Source: Beijerinckia mobilis
GTDB taxonomy: Bacteria; Pseudomonadota; Alphaproteobacteria; Rhizobiales; Beijerinckiaceae
Assembly (NCBI RefSeq): GCF_000745425.1
Contig: NZ_JQJH01000004.1
Location: 186,001 to 250,000 of the forward strand
Length of the DNA stretch: 64,000 bases
Reading direction: 5' to 3'
Positions 44,729 to 56,419 of the stretch are shown here, one piece after another. The notes under the pieces were generated by a model. The model saw nothing but the letters and a program-made list of their open reading frames with translations. It ran no database searches and had not been told where the DNA came from. Numbering within the stretch: position 1 is the first letter of the stretch; each line of letters opens with the position of its first letter. A program made the translations under genes and the position numbers.

Positions 44729-46387
44729 ATGAACAAGCGGCTCGACTGCGACGCGCACTACAAAAGAGGTTTCGATATTGATTTCTACGCGCTGCAACAG
44801 GCTGCGGCGCGCCAGAAATGGATTCTCGTCACGCCGCCTCTCGTCGTCTTCGTTTTGCTCTGCTTATGGTTTCTCCTGGTGCCGCCGACCTATACGGCAG
44901 TGGCGCGGATCGCCCGGCCAGCGCCTGAAAAGGTCGAGACCCTTGTATCGGAGCGTGAGCTGCCGCCCGAGCTCCAGGCTCAAAGCGATAATGAGCCCAA
45001 CTCTCTCTCCGGGGACAGCGATGCCGGTTTGCATCCTGGCGGAGATAAACCACGGGATGATGGTCAGGCGCAGAGTGGCGCCTCGGCGTCTTTGATGGCC
45101 GCCCAAGCGGCCGCAGCAACTGCCACCATGGACCCAGCCGCTCTCTTGCGTAATCAGGCCGCCCGCCTTTCCTCCGAGGAATTTGCCCGCCGCGCCATTG
45201 CCCAATTGCGGGAGAGCACCGATTTTTCCGCCACCACGGACGCCATCGGATTTGATCTCGTGGCTGCTGAGGCCTGGCAGACGTTTGGAGCGTTCCTGCA
45301 CCAGGCCGGGTTCAACGCTGTCATCGCCGGAGAGGCAAGGACCGGCGATCCTGCGCGAGACGATGATCTGGTCGCCTGGCTTCGCCGGAAATTGACCATT
45401 ACCGTCAATGAAAGCGCGGGGGATATAGCCATCGCTTTCTCTGACAAGAACGCGATTCTTGCTGCGCGGATCGCCAATAAATTCGCCGAGCTTTTTCTCG
45501 ACATCGATCCGCACGCGGGCAATGTCGCTGCCGCGGTTCCAGTGCGTCAGGCTGGCTTCGCGCAGGATCCGGCGCTTCTTGCCCTTGGCCCGTTTGCGGC
45601 CCTTCTGATGGGCGTCTCGGTACTGTTCACGCGCGAATGGCGTTCGGGCCGCCTTGTCGGCGGTGCTGATATGGTGCCACAGCGGCCCCGCGCGCTTGGC
45701 GAGGTCAAGCAATTGACACGCTTCGACCCTCTTACTCCCGCGCAAGGGGAAGATGCCGGCCAGCTTCTGCCGCTTCCCGCCGCACGCCGGGAGGAAACCG
45801 TCGATGTCGCCGATATTGCCGGGCGCATCCGCGCGAGCCGGCGTGACGGGCTTGCGGCGCATATCGTTTTTACAGGTGTCAACCTTGGCGGACGCAGCGG
45901 CCGTCCGCTCGTCGGGCTAGGGCGCCAGCTCGCGCAGGAGGGGCGTACGATCCTCATCGATCTTGGCGGCGTCTGGCAGAATGAGGCCACCGCCACGCAG
46001 CGCGATGGTGCGTCTCCTGGCCTCACAAAGGTGCTGAAAGGGGAAGCTTCGTTCGCGGAAGCCATCCGGCGCGATCCCATCTCGCGCCTGCATATTCTCT
46101 CCGGCGATCCCGAACAGCCTTTTGATCTCCACGCCTTCGATGTGGTTTTCGCGGCGCTCTCGCAAACCTATGATTATATTCTCTTGACGACACCACCGCT
46201 TGACCAGAGCCCGGTGGCGAGCAAACTGACCGCTCGGGCCGATCTGGTGATCCTGACGACGCTCGATCAGAACGAACGCATGGTCGCCTCGGCGCATAAG
46301 GAATTGTGCCAGAACGCGCATTGCGAGGTTCTGGTCATTGGTGTCGGTGGCAAGCTGATGCCGCGCCTCGTCGATACGGCCGCCTGA
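44729..46387 (+). CDS. Polysaccharide chain-length protein fused to a degenerate BY-kinase domain
   Basis: The 552-residue protein has a short cytosolic N-terminus, a membrane segment (LVTPPLVVFVLLCLWFLLVP, residues ~31-50), a periplasmic Wzz-like part, a second membrane segment (LALGPFAALLMGVSVLF), and a cytosolic nucleotide-binding-like domain (from residue ~370). The Walker A region reads FTGVNLGGRSGRPLVGLG, without the GK[ST] needed for ATP binding, and Walker A' is ILIDLGGV. It also lacks a Tyr-rich tail. It probably controls polymer length in EPS export without kinase activity. The ATG at 44729 has GAGG upstream. Confidence 0.8.
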   Translation: MNKRLDCDAHYKRGFDIDFYALQQAAARQKWILVTPPLVVFVLLCLWFLLVPPTYTAVARIARPAPEKVETLVSERELPPELQAQSDNEPNSLSGDSDAGLHPGGDKPRDDGQAQSGASASLMAAQAAAATATMDPAALLRNQAARLSSEEFARRAIAQLRESTDFSATTDAIGFDLVAAEAWQTFGAFLHQAGFNAVIAGEARTGDPARDDDLVAWLRRKLTITVNESAGDIAIAFSDKNAILAARIANKFAELFLDIDPHAGNVAAAVPVRQAGFAQDPALLALGPFAALLMGVSVLFTREWRSGRLVGGADMVPQRPRALGEVKQLTRFDPLTPAQGEDAGQLLPLPAARREETVDVADIAGRIRASRRDGLAAHIVFTGVNLGGRSGRPLVGLGRQLAQEGRTILIDLGGVWQNEATATQRDGASPGLTKVLKGEASFAEAIRRDPISRLHILSGDPEQPFDLHAFDVVFAALSQTYDYILLTTPPLDQSPVASKLTARADLVILTTLDQNERMVASAHKELCQNAHCEVLVIGVGGKLMPRLVDTAA

Positions 46388-46393
46388 TCCGGT

Positions 46394-46606
46394 TCAGCTG
46401 GCGTCCGGCCGTTCCATCCATTTGATGAGCGGCATGAGCGGGAAAATCCAGGCAATGCCGAGCAGGGCGTAGCCGATTCCCTGAAGGAGACCCGGCGCCT
46501 CCTGAAAGATGCGCGCCTGAGCCAGCGCCATGGCGACGAGCGCATAGGCGATGACGAAGCTCAGCATGAGCACGGCGCCGATGAATTTTCGCAGACGTCG
46601 GCGCAT
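46394..46606 (-). CDS. DUF2842 family small membrane protein
   Basis: The 70-residue protein reads MRRRLRKFIGAVLMLSFVIA, then YALVAMALAQARIF and IGYALLGIAWIFPLMPLIKW, with two membrane helices. It matches DUF2842, a small alphaproteobacterial family of unknown function. It is next to ctaA on the opposite strand. Confidence 0.88.
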   Translation of the reverse strand: MRRRLRKFIGAVLMLSFVIAYALVAMALAQARIFQEAPGLLQGIGYALLGIAWIFPLMPLIKWMERPDAS

Positions 46607-46856
46607 GAGGATCCTTTATCGGTTGCGCATGAGGGAACGCCGTCGCTATAGCGGAAACCACGCGGGGGCAAAAGCCGGTTCCCGCCTTTGCATGATCCAA
46701 ACCCTCCGTCTTGCGGCATTTGACAGGTTGCATGTGCTGGTCGCGCGGATTATGCGTCGCGAGACTACGCCTATCCGCTTTTCCTGAATGGCTGCGCTCG
46801 GTCGCACAGATTCAGCCTGCGACGACCGCTTTGATCCATTTGCCGAACGAGATTTC

Positions 46857-47939
46857 ATGAGCACTTTCGATCATGCTGCGCCGGAGCCCCTGTCTTTTCC
46901 GCGCGCGGCGACGGGCACCCGTGCCGTTGCCTTCTGGCTCTGGGTGCTTGCCGCCCTCGTCTTTCTCATGGTCATTGTCGGCGGCGCGACGCGCCTCACC
47001 GAATCCGGACTTTCCATCACTGAATGGAAGCCGATCAGCGGCGCGATCCCCCCGCTGACGGAGCGGGACTGGCAGGCGGAATTCGATAATTACAAGCGCA
47101 TTCCTCAATATGCGGCGATCTTTCCGGATATGGATCTCGCCGGTTTCAAGTTCATCTTCTTCTTCGAATGGAGCCATCGGCTTCTCGGTCGGTTGATCGG
47201 GCTTGTCACCGCTCTGCCGCTCGTCTTTTTCTGGCTGCGCGGCATGCTGCCGCCGGGCTATAAGCCTCGGCTTCTCGCGCTTCTGGCGCTCGGCGGCCTG
47301 CAGGGTTTCGTCGGTTGGTGGATGGTGAAATCCGGCCTCTCCAACCGGATCGAGGTCGCTCAGGAGCGTCTCGCCATCCATCTGGTTCTGGCGTCGGTCA
47401 CTTTCGCCTTCATCGTCTGGCTGGCCTCCGCTTTGCGCCGCCGTCCGCGTGAAATCGCGCCCTCGGTCTCCGCGCGCCTGAGCTTTGGCGCGGGTGTGTT
47501 TCTCGTGCTGGTACTGGCGCAGATCGGCCTTGGCGCGCTCGTCGCCGGTCTGCGCGCCGGGCGCGCCTATAATACCTGGCCGCTGATCGATGGACATTTT
47601 CTGCCGCGGACCGAAAGTCTTGCTCTCCTGCAACCTGTCTGGCGCAATTTCGTCGATAATCTGCTGACGGTGCAGTTCCAGCACCGCATGGCGGCCTATC
47701 TGGTGCTCGCTCTGGCTTTGTTGCAGGCCTGGTGGACCGTCCGCGAGATTGGCTCCCGGCTATCGGCTGCACGGCGGGCGCGGGCGCTCGCCGGTCTGAC
47801 GCTCGTCCAGGTCCTGCTCGGCATCGTCACGCTGCTGCTGGTCGTGCCGCTTTGGGCCGGTCTTCTGCATCAGGCCTTCGCCATGCTGGTGCTCGGCATG
47901 GCGGTCGTTCATCTTCAGGCTCTGGTGCAAGGGCGCTGA
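46857..47939 (+). CDS. ctaA: Heme A synthase CtaA
   Basis: The 360-residue protein has eight hydrophobic segments and the conserved heme-ligand motifs FFFEWSHRLLGRLIG and VQFQHRMAAYLVLA, with their histidines, plus VGGATRLTESGLSITEWKP near the N-terminus. CtaA oxidises heme O to heme A for cytochrome c oxidase. The ATG at 46857 (MSTFDHAAPEP) is chosen; the frame extends back to 46788. It ends 15 bp before a copy of the dispersed repeat. Confidence 0.94.
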   Translation: MSTFDHAAPEPLSFPRAATGTRAVAFWLWVLAALVFLMVIVGGATRLTESGLSITEWKPISGAIPPLTERDWQAEFDNYKRIPQYAAIFPDMDLAGFKFIFFFEWSHRLLGRLIGLVTALPLVFFWLRGMLPPGYKPRLLALLALGGLQGFVGWWMVKSGLSNRIEVAQERLAIHLVLASVTFAFIVWLASALRRRPREIAPSVSARLSFGAGVFLVLVLAQIGLGALVAGLRAGRAYNTWPLIDGHFLPRTESLALLQPVWRNFVDNLLTVQFQHRMAAYLVLALALLQAWWTVREIGSRLSAARRARALAGLTLVQVLLGIVTLLLVVPLWAGLLHQAFAMLVLGMAVVHLQALVQGR

Positions 47940-47953
47940 TCCGCTCCTGCTTA

Positions 47954-48055
47954 GAGCATGTTCGGATGTTTCCGAACTGCTCCACTTGGGAAAATTAGAG
48001 CGTTTTCAACTATTTTGAATCGCCTAGCGATGCAATCAGCACCAAAAACGCTCTA
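47954..48055 (+). repeat. Dispersed 102-bp composite repeat, best-preserved copy
   Basis: The 29-bp module (47954-47982) has arms GAGCATGTTCGGA and TCCGAACTGCTC with one bulged T. A 13-bp spacer follows, then the 60-bp module (47996-48055) with perfect 11-bp ends TAGAGCGTTTT and AAAACGCTCTA and an inner hairpin GAATCGC-CTA-GCGATGC. It sits between the convergent ctaA and metY genes and may act as a two-way terminator. Confidence 0.85.
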
Positions 48056-48067
48056 GGTCTTTCGCGT

Positions 48068-49351
48068 TTATGCCGCCAGCGCCTGATCGAGATCGGCAAT
48101 AATATCGCGCGGATCCTCGATACCGATCGAAAGGCGGATCACTTCGGGCCCGGCCCCCGCCGCGATTTTCTGCGCATCGGTCAATTGCCGGTGCGTCGTC
48201 GAGGCCGGATGGATCACGAGAGAACGCGTATCGCCCACATTGGCAAGCAGCGAGAAGAGTTTCAGTTTCGAGACAGTCCGCAGCGCCGCTTCATAGCCGT
48301 CCTTGATACCGAAGGTGAAGACGGCTCCGGCGCCAAGCGGCGTATATTTCTTCGCCAGGGCATAATAGCGGTCCTCCGGCAGACCGGCATAGCTGACCCA
48401 TTCGACCGCGCGGTGCTGGGCGAGATGCGTCGCTACCAGAAGCGCATTGTCGCAATGACGCTGCATACGCAAGGGCAGTGTCTCGATGCCGTTGAGCAGA
48501 AGGAAGGCATTGAATGGCGAGAGCGATGGCCCGAGATCGCGCAGGCTGAGAGCCCGCGCGGCAAGTGCAAAGGCGAAATGGGGGAATGTATCCGCGATGA
48601 TGAGGCCGCCATATTCCGCATGCGGCTCACAGAGCATGGGATAGCGTTTGTCGCCGCGCCAATCGAACGTGCCGCCGTCGACGATCAGGCCGCCCATGGA
48701 ATTGCCCTGGCCACCGAGGAATTTGGTCGCGGAATGGACGATGATGTCGGCGCCATGTTCGAAGGGCCGGATGAGATAGGGCGAGGCCAGCGTATTATCG
48801 ACGATGAGCGGAATTTTATGGGCCTTGGCCACTTTCGCCACCGCTTCGAGATCGGTGATCGTGCCCCCGGGATTGGCGATCGATTCGACGAAGATTGCCT
48901 TGGTCTGCGGCGTCACGGCGGCGGCAAAGGCCTCGATGTCGTCGGTATCCGCGAAATTGACGTTCCAGCCGAAATTCTTGAACGAATGGGAGAGTTGATT
49001 GACCGTGCCGCCATAGAGCTTGGTCGCGGCGAGTATTGTATCGCCTGGCTGCATGAGATTGTGAAAGACGAGCAATTGCGCCGCATGTCCGGAAGCCACC
49101 GCCAGGGCGGCCGTGCCGCCTTCGAGAGCGGCGATGCGTTCTTCCAGCACGGCATTGGTCGGATTGGTGATCCGCGTGTAAATATTGCCGAATTCCTGCA
49201 AGCCGAACCGCGCTGCCGCCTGATCGGCATTGGCGAAGACATAGGATGTCGTCTGATAGATCGGGGTTGCCCTGGCTCCCGTCGTTGGGTCGGGCGCGGC
49301 ACCCGCATGGACGGCAAGGGTTGCAAAACCCGGCAAGACTTCTGCGGACAT
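48068..49351 (-). CDS. metY: O-acetylhomoserine (thiol)-lyase / aminocarboxypropyltransferase
   Basis: The 427-residue PLP enzyme has TTGARATPIYQTTSYVF near the start, RITNPTNAVLEERIAALEGG, and the PLP lysine in HSATKFLGGQGNSMGG. It belongs to the Cys/Met metabolism family and matches MetY, which makes homocysteine from O-acetylhomoserine and sulfide. It is 41 bp downstream of bioD on the same strand, so both may share a transcript. The repeat copy 47954-48055 directly follows its stop. Confidence 0.92.
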   Translation of the reverse strand: MSAEVLPGFATLAVHAGAAPDPTTGARATPIYQTTSYVFANADQAAARFGLQEFGNIYTRITNPTNAVLEERIAALEGGTAALAVASGHAAQLLVFHNLMQPGDTILAATKLYGGTVNQLSHSFKNFGWNVNFADTDDIEAFAAAVTPQTKAIFVESIANPGGTITDLEAVAKVAKAHKIPLIVDNTLASPYLIRPFEHGADIIVHSATKFLGGQGNSMGGLIVDGGTFDWRGDKRYPMLCEPHAEYGGLIIADTFPHFAFALAARALSLRDLGPSLSPFNAFLLLNGIETLPLRMQRHCDNALLVATHLAQHRAVEWVSYAGLPEDRYYALAKKYTPLGAGAVFTFGIKDGYEAALRTVSKLKLFSLLANVGDTRSLVIHPASTTHRQLTDAQKIAAGAGPEVIRLSIGIEDPRDIIADLDQALAA

Positions 49352-49392
49352 GGGAATTCCTTGCGTTGACGGCGGCGATAGGGGTGAAAGGT

Positions 49393-50112
49393 TCAGGGCA
49401 TGGGAGGCTTTTGCCTCGTGACGAGTTCAGCGAGTTGCGCAAAGGCGGCCATGTTGACGTCGCTTCCTCTTGGCGCTTCCTTTGCTTCTTGGCGCAGGAC
49501 GATGAGCGGTACCTGGGTAAAACAGCACAAGGTTGCCAGCGTTTCATCAAGCGAAACGGTTGATGCGGCCGATTCATTGACGACGAGCGCGGAGAGCGTG
49601 AGACCGCGATGCTTCAGGACTTCGAGGGCGGTGAGACAATGGCTGATCGCGCCGAGATAGCTGCCGGTCACCAGGATGAGCGGATGGTTGAGGGCTACAA
49701 TCCAGTCGAGCACCGTATGCCGCTCGTCTAAAGGCACCATGAGACCGCCGACGCCCTCGATCAGGAGCACGTCTCCGGCCTGCCTTTGCTCCTCGGCCTC
49801 TCGGCAGAAGGCGATGATCTCGTCGAAAGCGAGTATGCCGCCTTCCGCGCGCGCCGCCATATCCGGGGAAAGTGGCGCGCAAAACCGGAAGGGTGAAATG
49901 GCCTTGATAGATTCGAGCGTGGGCGTCAGACCCGCCGCTTCAATCAGCATGGCGGGGTCGCTGCCTGTGAAAGCCTCCGGATCGAAGCCGCTCACAACGG
50001 GTTTCAGCGCCGTCACGCGGCGGCCGGCCTTTATGAGAGCACGAATGAGACCGGCCGAGACATAGGTCTTGCCGATATCGGTGCCGGTGCCGGTAATGAA
50101 ACATGTCGTCAT
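49393..50112 (-). CDS. bioD: Dethiobiotin synthase
   Basis: The 239-residue protein begins MTTCFITGTGTDIGKTYVSA, with the ATP-binding GTGTDIGKT loop at residues 7-15, then ALKPVVSGFDPE and LLIEGVGGLMVPL. It closes the ureido ring of dethiobiotin using CO2 and ATP. It lies between bioF and metY on the minus strand. The 246-bp gap to bioF holds an inverted repeat, so it may have its own promoter. Confidence 0.94.
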   Translation of the reverse strand: MTTCFITGTGTDIGKTYVSAGLIRALIKAGRRVTALKPVVSGFDPEAFTGSDPAMLIEAAGLTPTLESIKAISPFRFCAPLSPDMAARAEGGILAFDEIIAFCREAEEQRQAGDVLLIEGVGGLMVPLDERHTVLDWIVALNHPLILVTGSYLGAISHCLTALEVLKHRGLTLSALVVNESAASTVSLDETLATLCCFTQVPLIVLRQEAKEAPRGSDVNMAAFAQLAELVTRQKPPMP

Positions 50113-50248
50113 GAAAAGCGTGCTCCGCCACGATCATGGCCTGTTGCCACCGTCCCGCGAAATCGGACGAAGGAAGGAAGTGGCAAGAAAAGGCGGAGGA
50201 GAATCAGCAGAGCCCGGAAAAGACATGAATCCATCATGCCGTTTCCAT

Positions 50249-50273
50249 AAAATCTATCAAGTCTATAGATTTT
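50249..50273. promoter_or_regulatory. Inverted repeat upstream of bioD, candidate operator
   Basis: AAAATCTAT (50249-50257) and ATAGATTTT (50265-50273) are perfect 9-bp arms around a 7-bp centre, in an AT-rich stretch 137 bp upstream of the bioD ATG. Alphaproteobacterial biotin genes are often controlled by BioR, whose box is a short TTATCTATAA-like palindrome. The CTAT/ATAG text is similar, but the layout is not a clear match. Confidence 0.45.
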
Positions 50274-50358
50274 TACTTATCGATTTTATCTCACCTTCAT
50301 CCCTGCGACTGAAGGGTGGCGGCTTCCCGCTGAATCTCCACGATCCTGATAATTTGGA

Positions 50359-51549
50359 TCATGGAGACGTGGCATTAATGGCACCGTCCTTCATCAAAGG
50401 CCCGACAGCCTCCGCAAGCCGTTCGATTTCTTCTCGAGGATGATTGGCGGTAAAGGCGAAGCGCAGCCGCGCTGTCCCCTCGGCGACTGTCGGCGGCCGG
50501 ATCGGCATCACCAGAAATCCCTGGTCCGCCAGGCCGGACGCGGCTTTCATGACCCTCTCGACCGCGCCGAGAATGATCGGCACGATGGGGCTTTGCGCGG
50601 GCGGCAGGCCGAGTTTTGCGGTAAAAAGCCTTGCATTGGCGAGAGGTCGTTCGCTCAATCCCGGTTCGTTTTCGATAACCTCCAGCGCCGCCAGCGCGCC
50701 CGCCGCGAGCGCCGGAGGCATTCCGGTTGAATAGACGAAAGTGCGCGCGCGCGTCTTCATGAGATCGACGACCGGCTGCGAGGCGCAGAGATAGCCGCCA
50801 TAGCCTCCGATTGCCTTGGACAATGTTCCCATCTGCAAGGGAATGATAGGCGGCGGATCGAAGGCATGCCGCGAGCCCCGCCCGCGACCGCGTGCGCCGA
50901 GCCCCAGAACACCGAGCCCATGGGCGTCGTCGCTCATCAGCCAGCAATCGTGAAGGGCGCAAAGCGCGGCGAGATCGGGCAGGGGAGCGAGATCGCCATC
51001 CATGGAGAAGACGCCATCGGTCAAAAGCAGCGCATGGCGATATTTATGGCGCTCACTTTTCAGCAGTGATTCGGCATGGGCGACATCGTTATGGCGAAAG
51101 ATATGGATCGTTGCCGGCGAAAGCTGGGTGCCGGCAAACAGGCAGGCATGGGCGAGTTCGTCGATGAGGATCAGATCGCCTGTGCCGGCGAGCGTCGGCA
51201 CGATGCCCGTATTGGCGAGATAGCCGGCGCCGAAGACGCAGGCCGCCTCGGCGCCCTTGAAAGCGGCGAGGCGCGCTTCGAGCTTTTCGAAAAGTGGATG
51301 ATTGCCGGTGACGAGCCGCGACGCCCCGGACCCCAAGCCATAGGTTTCGAGCGCCTCGGCCGCCGCCGCCTTGACGGCGGGATGGTGAGTGAGATTGAGA
51401 TAATCGTTGCAGGAGAAGGAAAGCAGCTTACGGCCTTCCACATGAATCCAAAGGCCATCTTCCCGAAAATTCGCGCGCAGGTTACGGCGCAGGCCACGTG
51501 TTTCGAGATCGGCCAGTTTGGCGGCGGCGAAAGCATCGAGCGAATTCAT
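50359..51549 (-). CDS. bioF: 8-amino-7-oxononanoate synthase BioF
   Basis: The 396-residue PLP enzyme has GRKLLSFSCNDYLNLTHHP, GSGASRLVTGNHPLFEKLE, DDAHGLGVLG, and the PLP lysine in GTLSKAIGGYGGYL. It condenses pimeloyl-ACP or -CoA with alanine in biotin synthesis. The ATG at 51549 is chosen; the frame is open to 51675. It is divergent from bioA, with a 171-bp shared upstream region. Confidence 0.94.
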   Translation of the reverse strand: MNSLDAFAAAKLADLETRGLRRNLRANFREDGLWIHVEGRKLLSFSCNDYLNLTHHPAVKAAAAEALETYGLGSGASRLVTGNHPLFEKLEARLAAFKGAEAACVFGAGYLANTGIVPTLAGTGDLILIDELAHACLFAGTQLSPATIHIFRHNDVAHAESLLKSERHKYRHALLLTDGVFSMDGDLAPLPDLAALCALHDCWLMSDDAHGLGVLGLGARGRGRGSRHAFDPPPIIPLQMGTLSKAIGGYGGYLCASQPVVDLMKTRARTFVYSTGMPPALAAGALAALEVIENEPGLSERPLANARLFTAKLGLPPAQSPIVPIILGAVERVMKAASGLADQGFLVMPIRPPTVAEGTARLRFAFTANHPREEIERLAEAVGPLMKDGAINATSP

Positions 51550-51720
51550 CAGCGGGCCCGGCAATCGTGAAAGATGGCTCGATGTAACGGGTTGGGCGCG
51601 CGCCTGGCAAACGGATCGGGGCTCGACTCTCGGCAGAGGCACTTTCTCAGGCCCCAATCGGGATCGATCGGCCAAAGCCAGAGCCGGACGGCACTATAGT
51701 TGGCAGGAAATTGACAGGCG

Positions 51721-52998
51721 ATGACATTGGATTGGTTTCAAAAAGGCATGGCGCATATCTGGTTGCCCTATGCGCAGATGCAGACGGCTTTGCCCCCCCT
51801 GCCGGTTGCCTCCACGCAGGGCGCGCGTATCCATCTTGCCGATGGCCGCAGTCTGATCGATGGCATTGCGAGCTGGTGGACCGCTTGTCACGGCTATAAT
51901 CACCCGGCGATTTTCGCCGCCCTTATGGATCAGGCTGGGCGTATGCCGCATGTCATGTTTGGCGGTCTCGTTCATGAACCCGCCCTGCGTCTTGCCACCC
52001 GTCTCTGCGATCTTCTGCCCGGCGATCTGTCGCATGTCTTCTTCACCGATAGCGGTTCCGTCGCCGTCGAGGTAGCGATGAAAATGGCCGTGCAATATTG
52101 GCTGAATCGGGGCGAGCGCGGGCGCAGCCGCTTCCTCAGTTTCAGACATGGCTATCATGGGGATACATTCGCGACGATGTCTGTATGCGATCCCGATGAA
52201 GGCATGCACAAACATTTTGCCGATGTTCTCATACACCAGCTCATTGGTGATCTGCCGCGTGACGATGAAGGGGAAGCGGCCTTGACCGCGCTGCTCGAAC
52301 GTGAGGCAGGGACGCTCGCCGGCATCATTGTCGAGCCTCTGGTGCAGGGCGCTGGCGGCATGGTCTTTCATGATCCCACCACTTTGCGGCGTCTGCGCAA
52401 ACTCGCCGATCGTTTTGGTCTGCTGCTCATCTTCGATGAAATCTTCACCGGCTTTGGACGCACTGGCACCCTCTTCGCCTGCGAGTCTGCCGCAATCGTG
52501 CCCGATATCATTACTCTGTCCAAGGCACTCACCGGTGGCACGCTGCCGCTGGCCGCCACGATCGCGCGGACACATGTTTTCAAGGCTTTTCTTTCTGACG
52601 AGGAGACCCATGCCCTGATGCATGGGCCGACCTTCATGGCCAATGCGCTCGCCTGCGCGGCGGCCAATGCCTCGCTCGACCTTTTCGCCAGCGAGCCACG
52701 TCTGCAGCAGGTGACAAACATTGCTCAATGGCTCGAGGAAGGTCTCGCGCCCTGCCGCGATCTGCCCTTTGTATGCGATGTCCGTGTCAAAGGCGCGATC
52801 GGTGTCGTCGAACTCGAAAGGATTGCCGATCTCAAGGGCCTGAAACAGGCATTGCTTGCGGAGGGTGTCTGGATACGGCCTTTTGGCCGGATCGTCTATC
52901 TGACACCGGCGCTGACGATCACGGAGGATGAGCTTGCCATTCTGACACGCGCGATTGTCACTGTGTTGAAACAGCGGGATTGGTCGAAACAGGGGTAG
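51721..52998 (+). CDS. bioA: Adenosylmethionine-8-amino-7-oxononanoate aminotransferase BioA
   Basis: The 425-residue class III aminotransferase begins MTLDWFQKGMAHIWLPYAQM, has the BioA-type DGIASWWTACHGYNHP, FTDSGSVAVEVAMKMAVQYW, FDEIFTGFGRTGTLFA, and the PLP lysine in TLSKALTGGTLPLAAT. It transfers the amino group of S-adenosylmethionine to the BioF product. AGGAAA lies 12 nt upstream of the start. bioD, bioF and bioA are here, but bioB is not in the window. Confidence 0.95.
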   Translation: MTLDWFQKGMAHIWLPYAQMQTALPPLPVASTQGARIHLADGRSLIDGIASWWTACHGYNHPAIFAALMDQAGRMPHVMFGGLVHEPALRLATRLCDLLPGDLSHVFFTDSGSVAVEVAMKMAVQYWLNRGERGRSRFLSFRHGYHGDTFATMSVCDPDEGMHKHFADVLIHQLIGDLPRDDEGEAALTALLEREAGTLAGIIVEPLVQGAGGMVFHDPTTLRRLRKLADRFGLLLIFDEIFTGFGRTGTLFACESAAIVPDIITLSKALTGGTLPLAATIARTHVFKAFLSDEETHALMHGPTFMANALACAAANASLDLFASEPRLQQVTNIAQWLEEGLAPCRDLPFVCDVRVKGAIGVVELERIADLKGLKQALLAEGVWIRPFGRIVYLTPALTITEDELAILTRAIVTVLKQRDWSKQG

Positions 52999-53041
52999 GC
53001 GTTTCGTGTGATAACAGGACGCTGCCTACGCGCAGGTTGTG

Positions 53042-53233
53042 TCAATTCTGCGGGATTGGCGGAATCTTCATCCAATGCGTCGCGCCGAAATAGGGCTCGG
53101 CATTGCGGTCGAGCCAGCTCTGCAGCACGAAGTTCCAGGAAATCATTTCAACGACTTCATCTGACCCGGCCTTGCAGGCGAGAATCTCCTGGCCATCCAG
53201 GGGTGCTGTGCCGATAGGTTGCCATTCGCTCAT
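53042..53233 (-). CDS. Small DUF551-like protein
   Basis: The 63-residue product reads MSEWQPIGTAPLDGQEILAC, then VVEMISWNFVLQSWLDRNAE and ATHWMKIPPIP. The WQPI.TAP.DG start and the THWM.IP end are typical of short DUF551-like proteins, frequent in phages and bacteria, of unknown function. The ORF is compact and has GGAGATTTCC upstream. Confidence 0.72.
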   Translation of the reverse strand: MSEWQPIGTAPLDGQEILACKAGSDEVVEMISWNFVLQSWLDRNAEPYFGATHWMKIPPIPQN

Positions 53234-53287
53234 GGAAATCTCCGAAATTCGCTTCCGGGTGTAGCAAATGCCGTTCCCGTTGGGCCA

Positions 53288-53389
53288 GAGCGTTTCGGAT
53301 ATATCCGGAAACGCTCCACGAAAGAAAATTAGAGTATTTTCAAAACGATGGAATCGCGTAGCAATTCAACATTATCGGAAAATGCTCTA
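53288..53389 (+). repeat. Dispersed 102-bp composite repeat, well-preserved copy
   Basis: The 29-bp module (53288-53316) has arms GAGCGTTTCGGA and TCCGGAAACGCTC, nearly perfect. After 13 bp comes the 60-bp module (53330-53389) with ends TAGAGTATTTTC and GAAAATGCTCTA and inner GAATCGC-GTA-GCAATTC. Total length is 102 bp, equal to the copy at 47954. Confidence 0.85.
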
Positions 53390-53483
53390 GGTAAGTCTTC
53401 AGCACGCGCATGCATTCGATCCGGCGGAACACATGCGCGTGATTCGATGACAATGTCATGATCGCTGTAGGCGGAGGCGCTGG

Positions 53484-56419
<2,936 letters not shown>

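Larger units (their letters stand above)
52999..53483. other. Region between bioA and gyrB
   Basis: It contains a small minus-strand gene (53042-53233) and a well-kept copy of the dispersed repeat (53288-53389). The gyrB stop follows after 94 bp. Confidence 0.5.
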
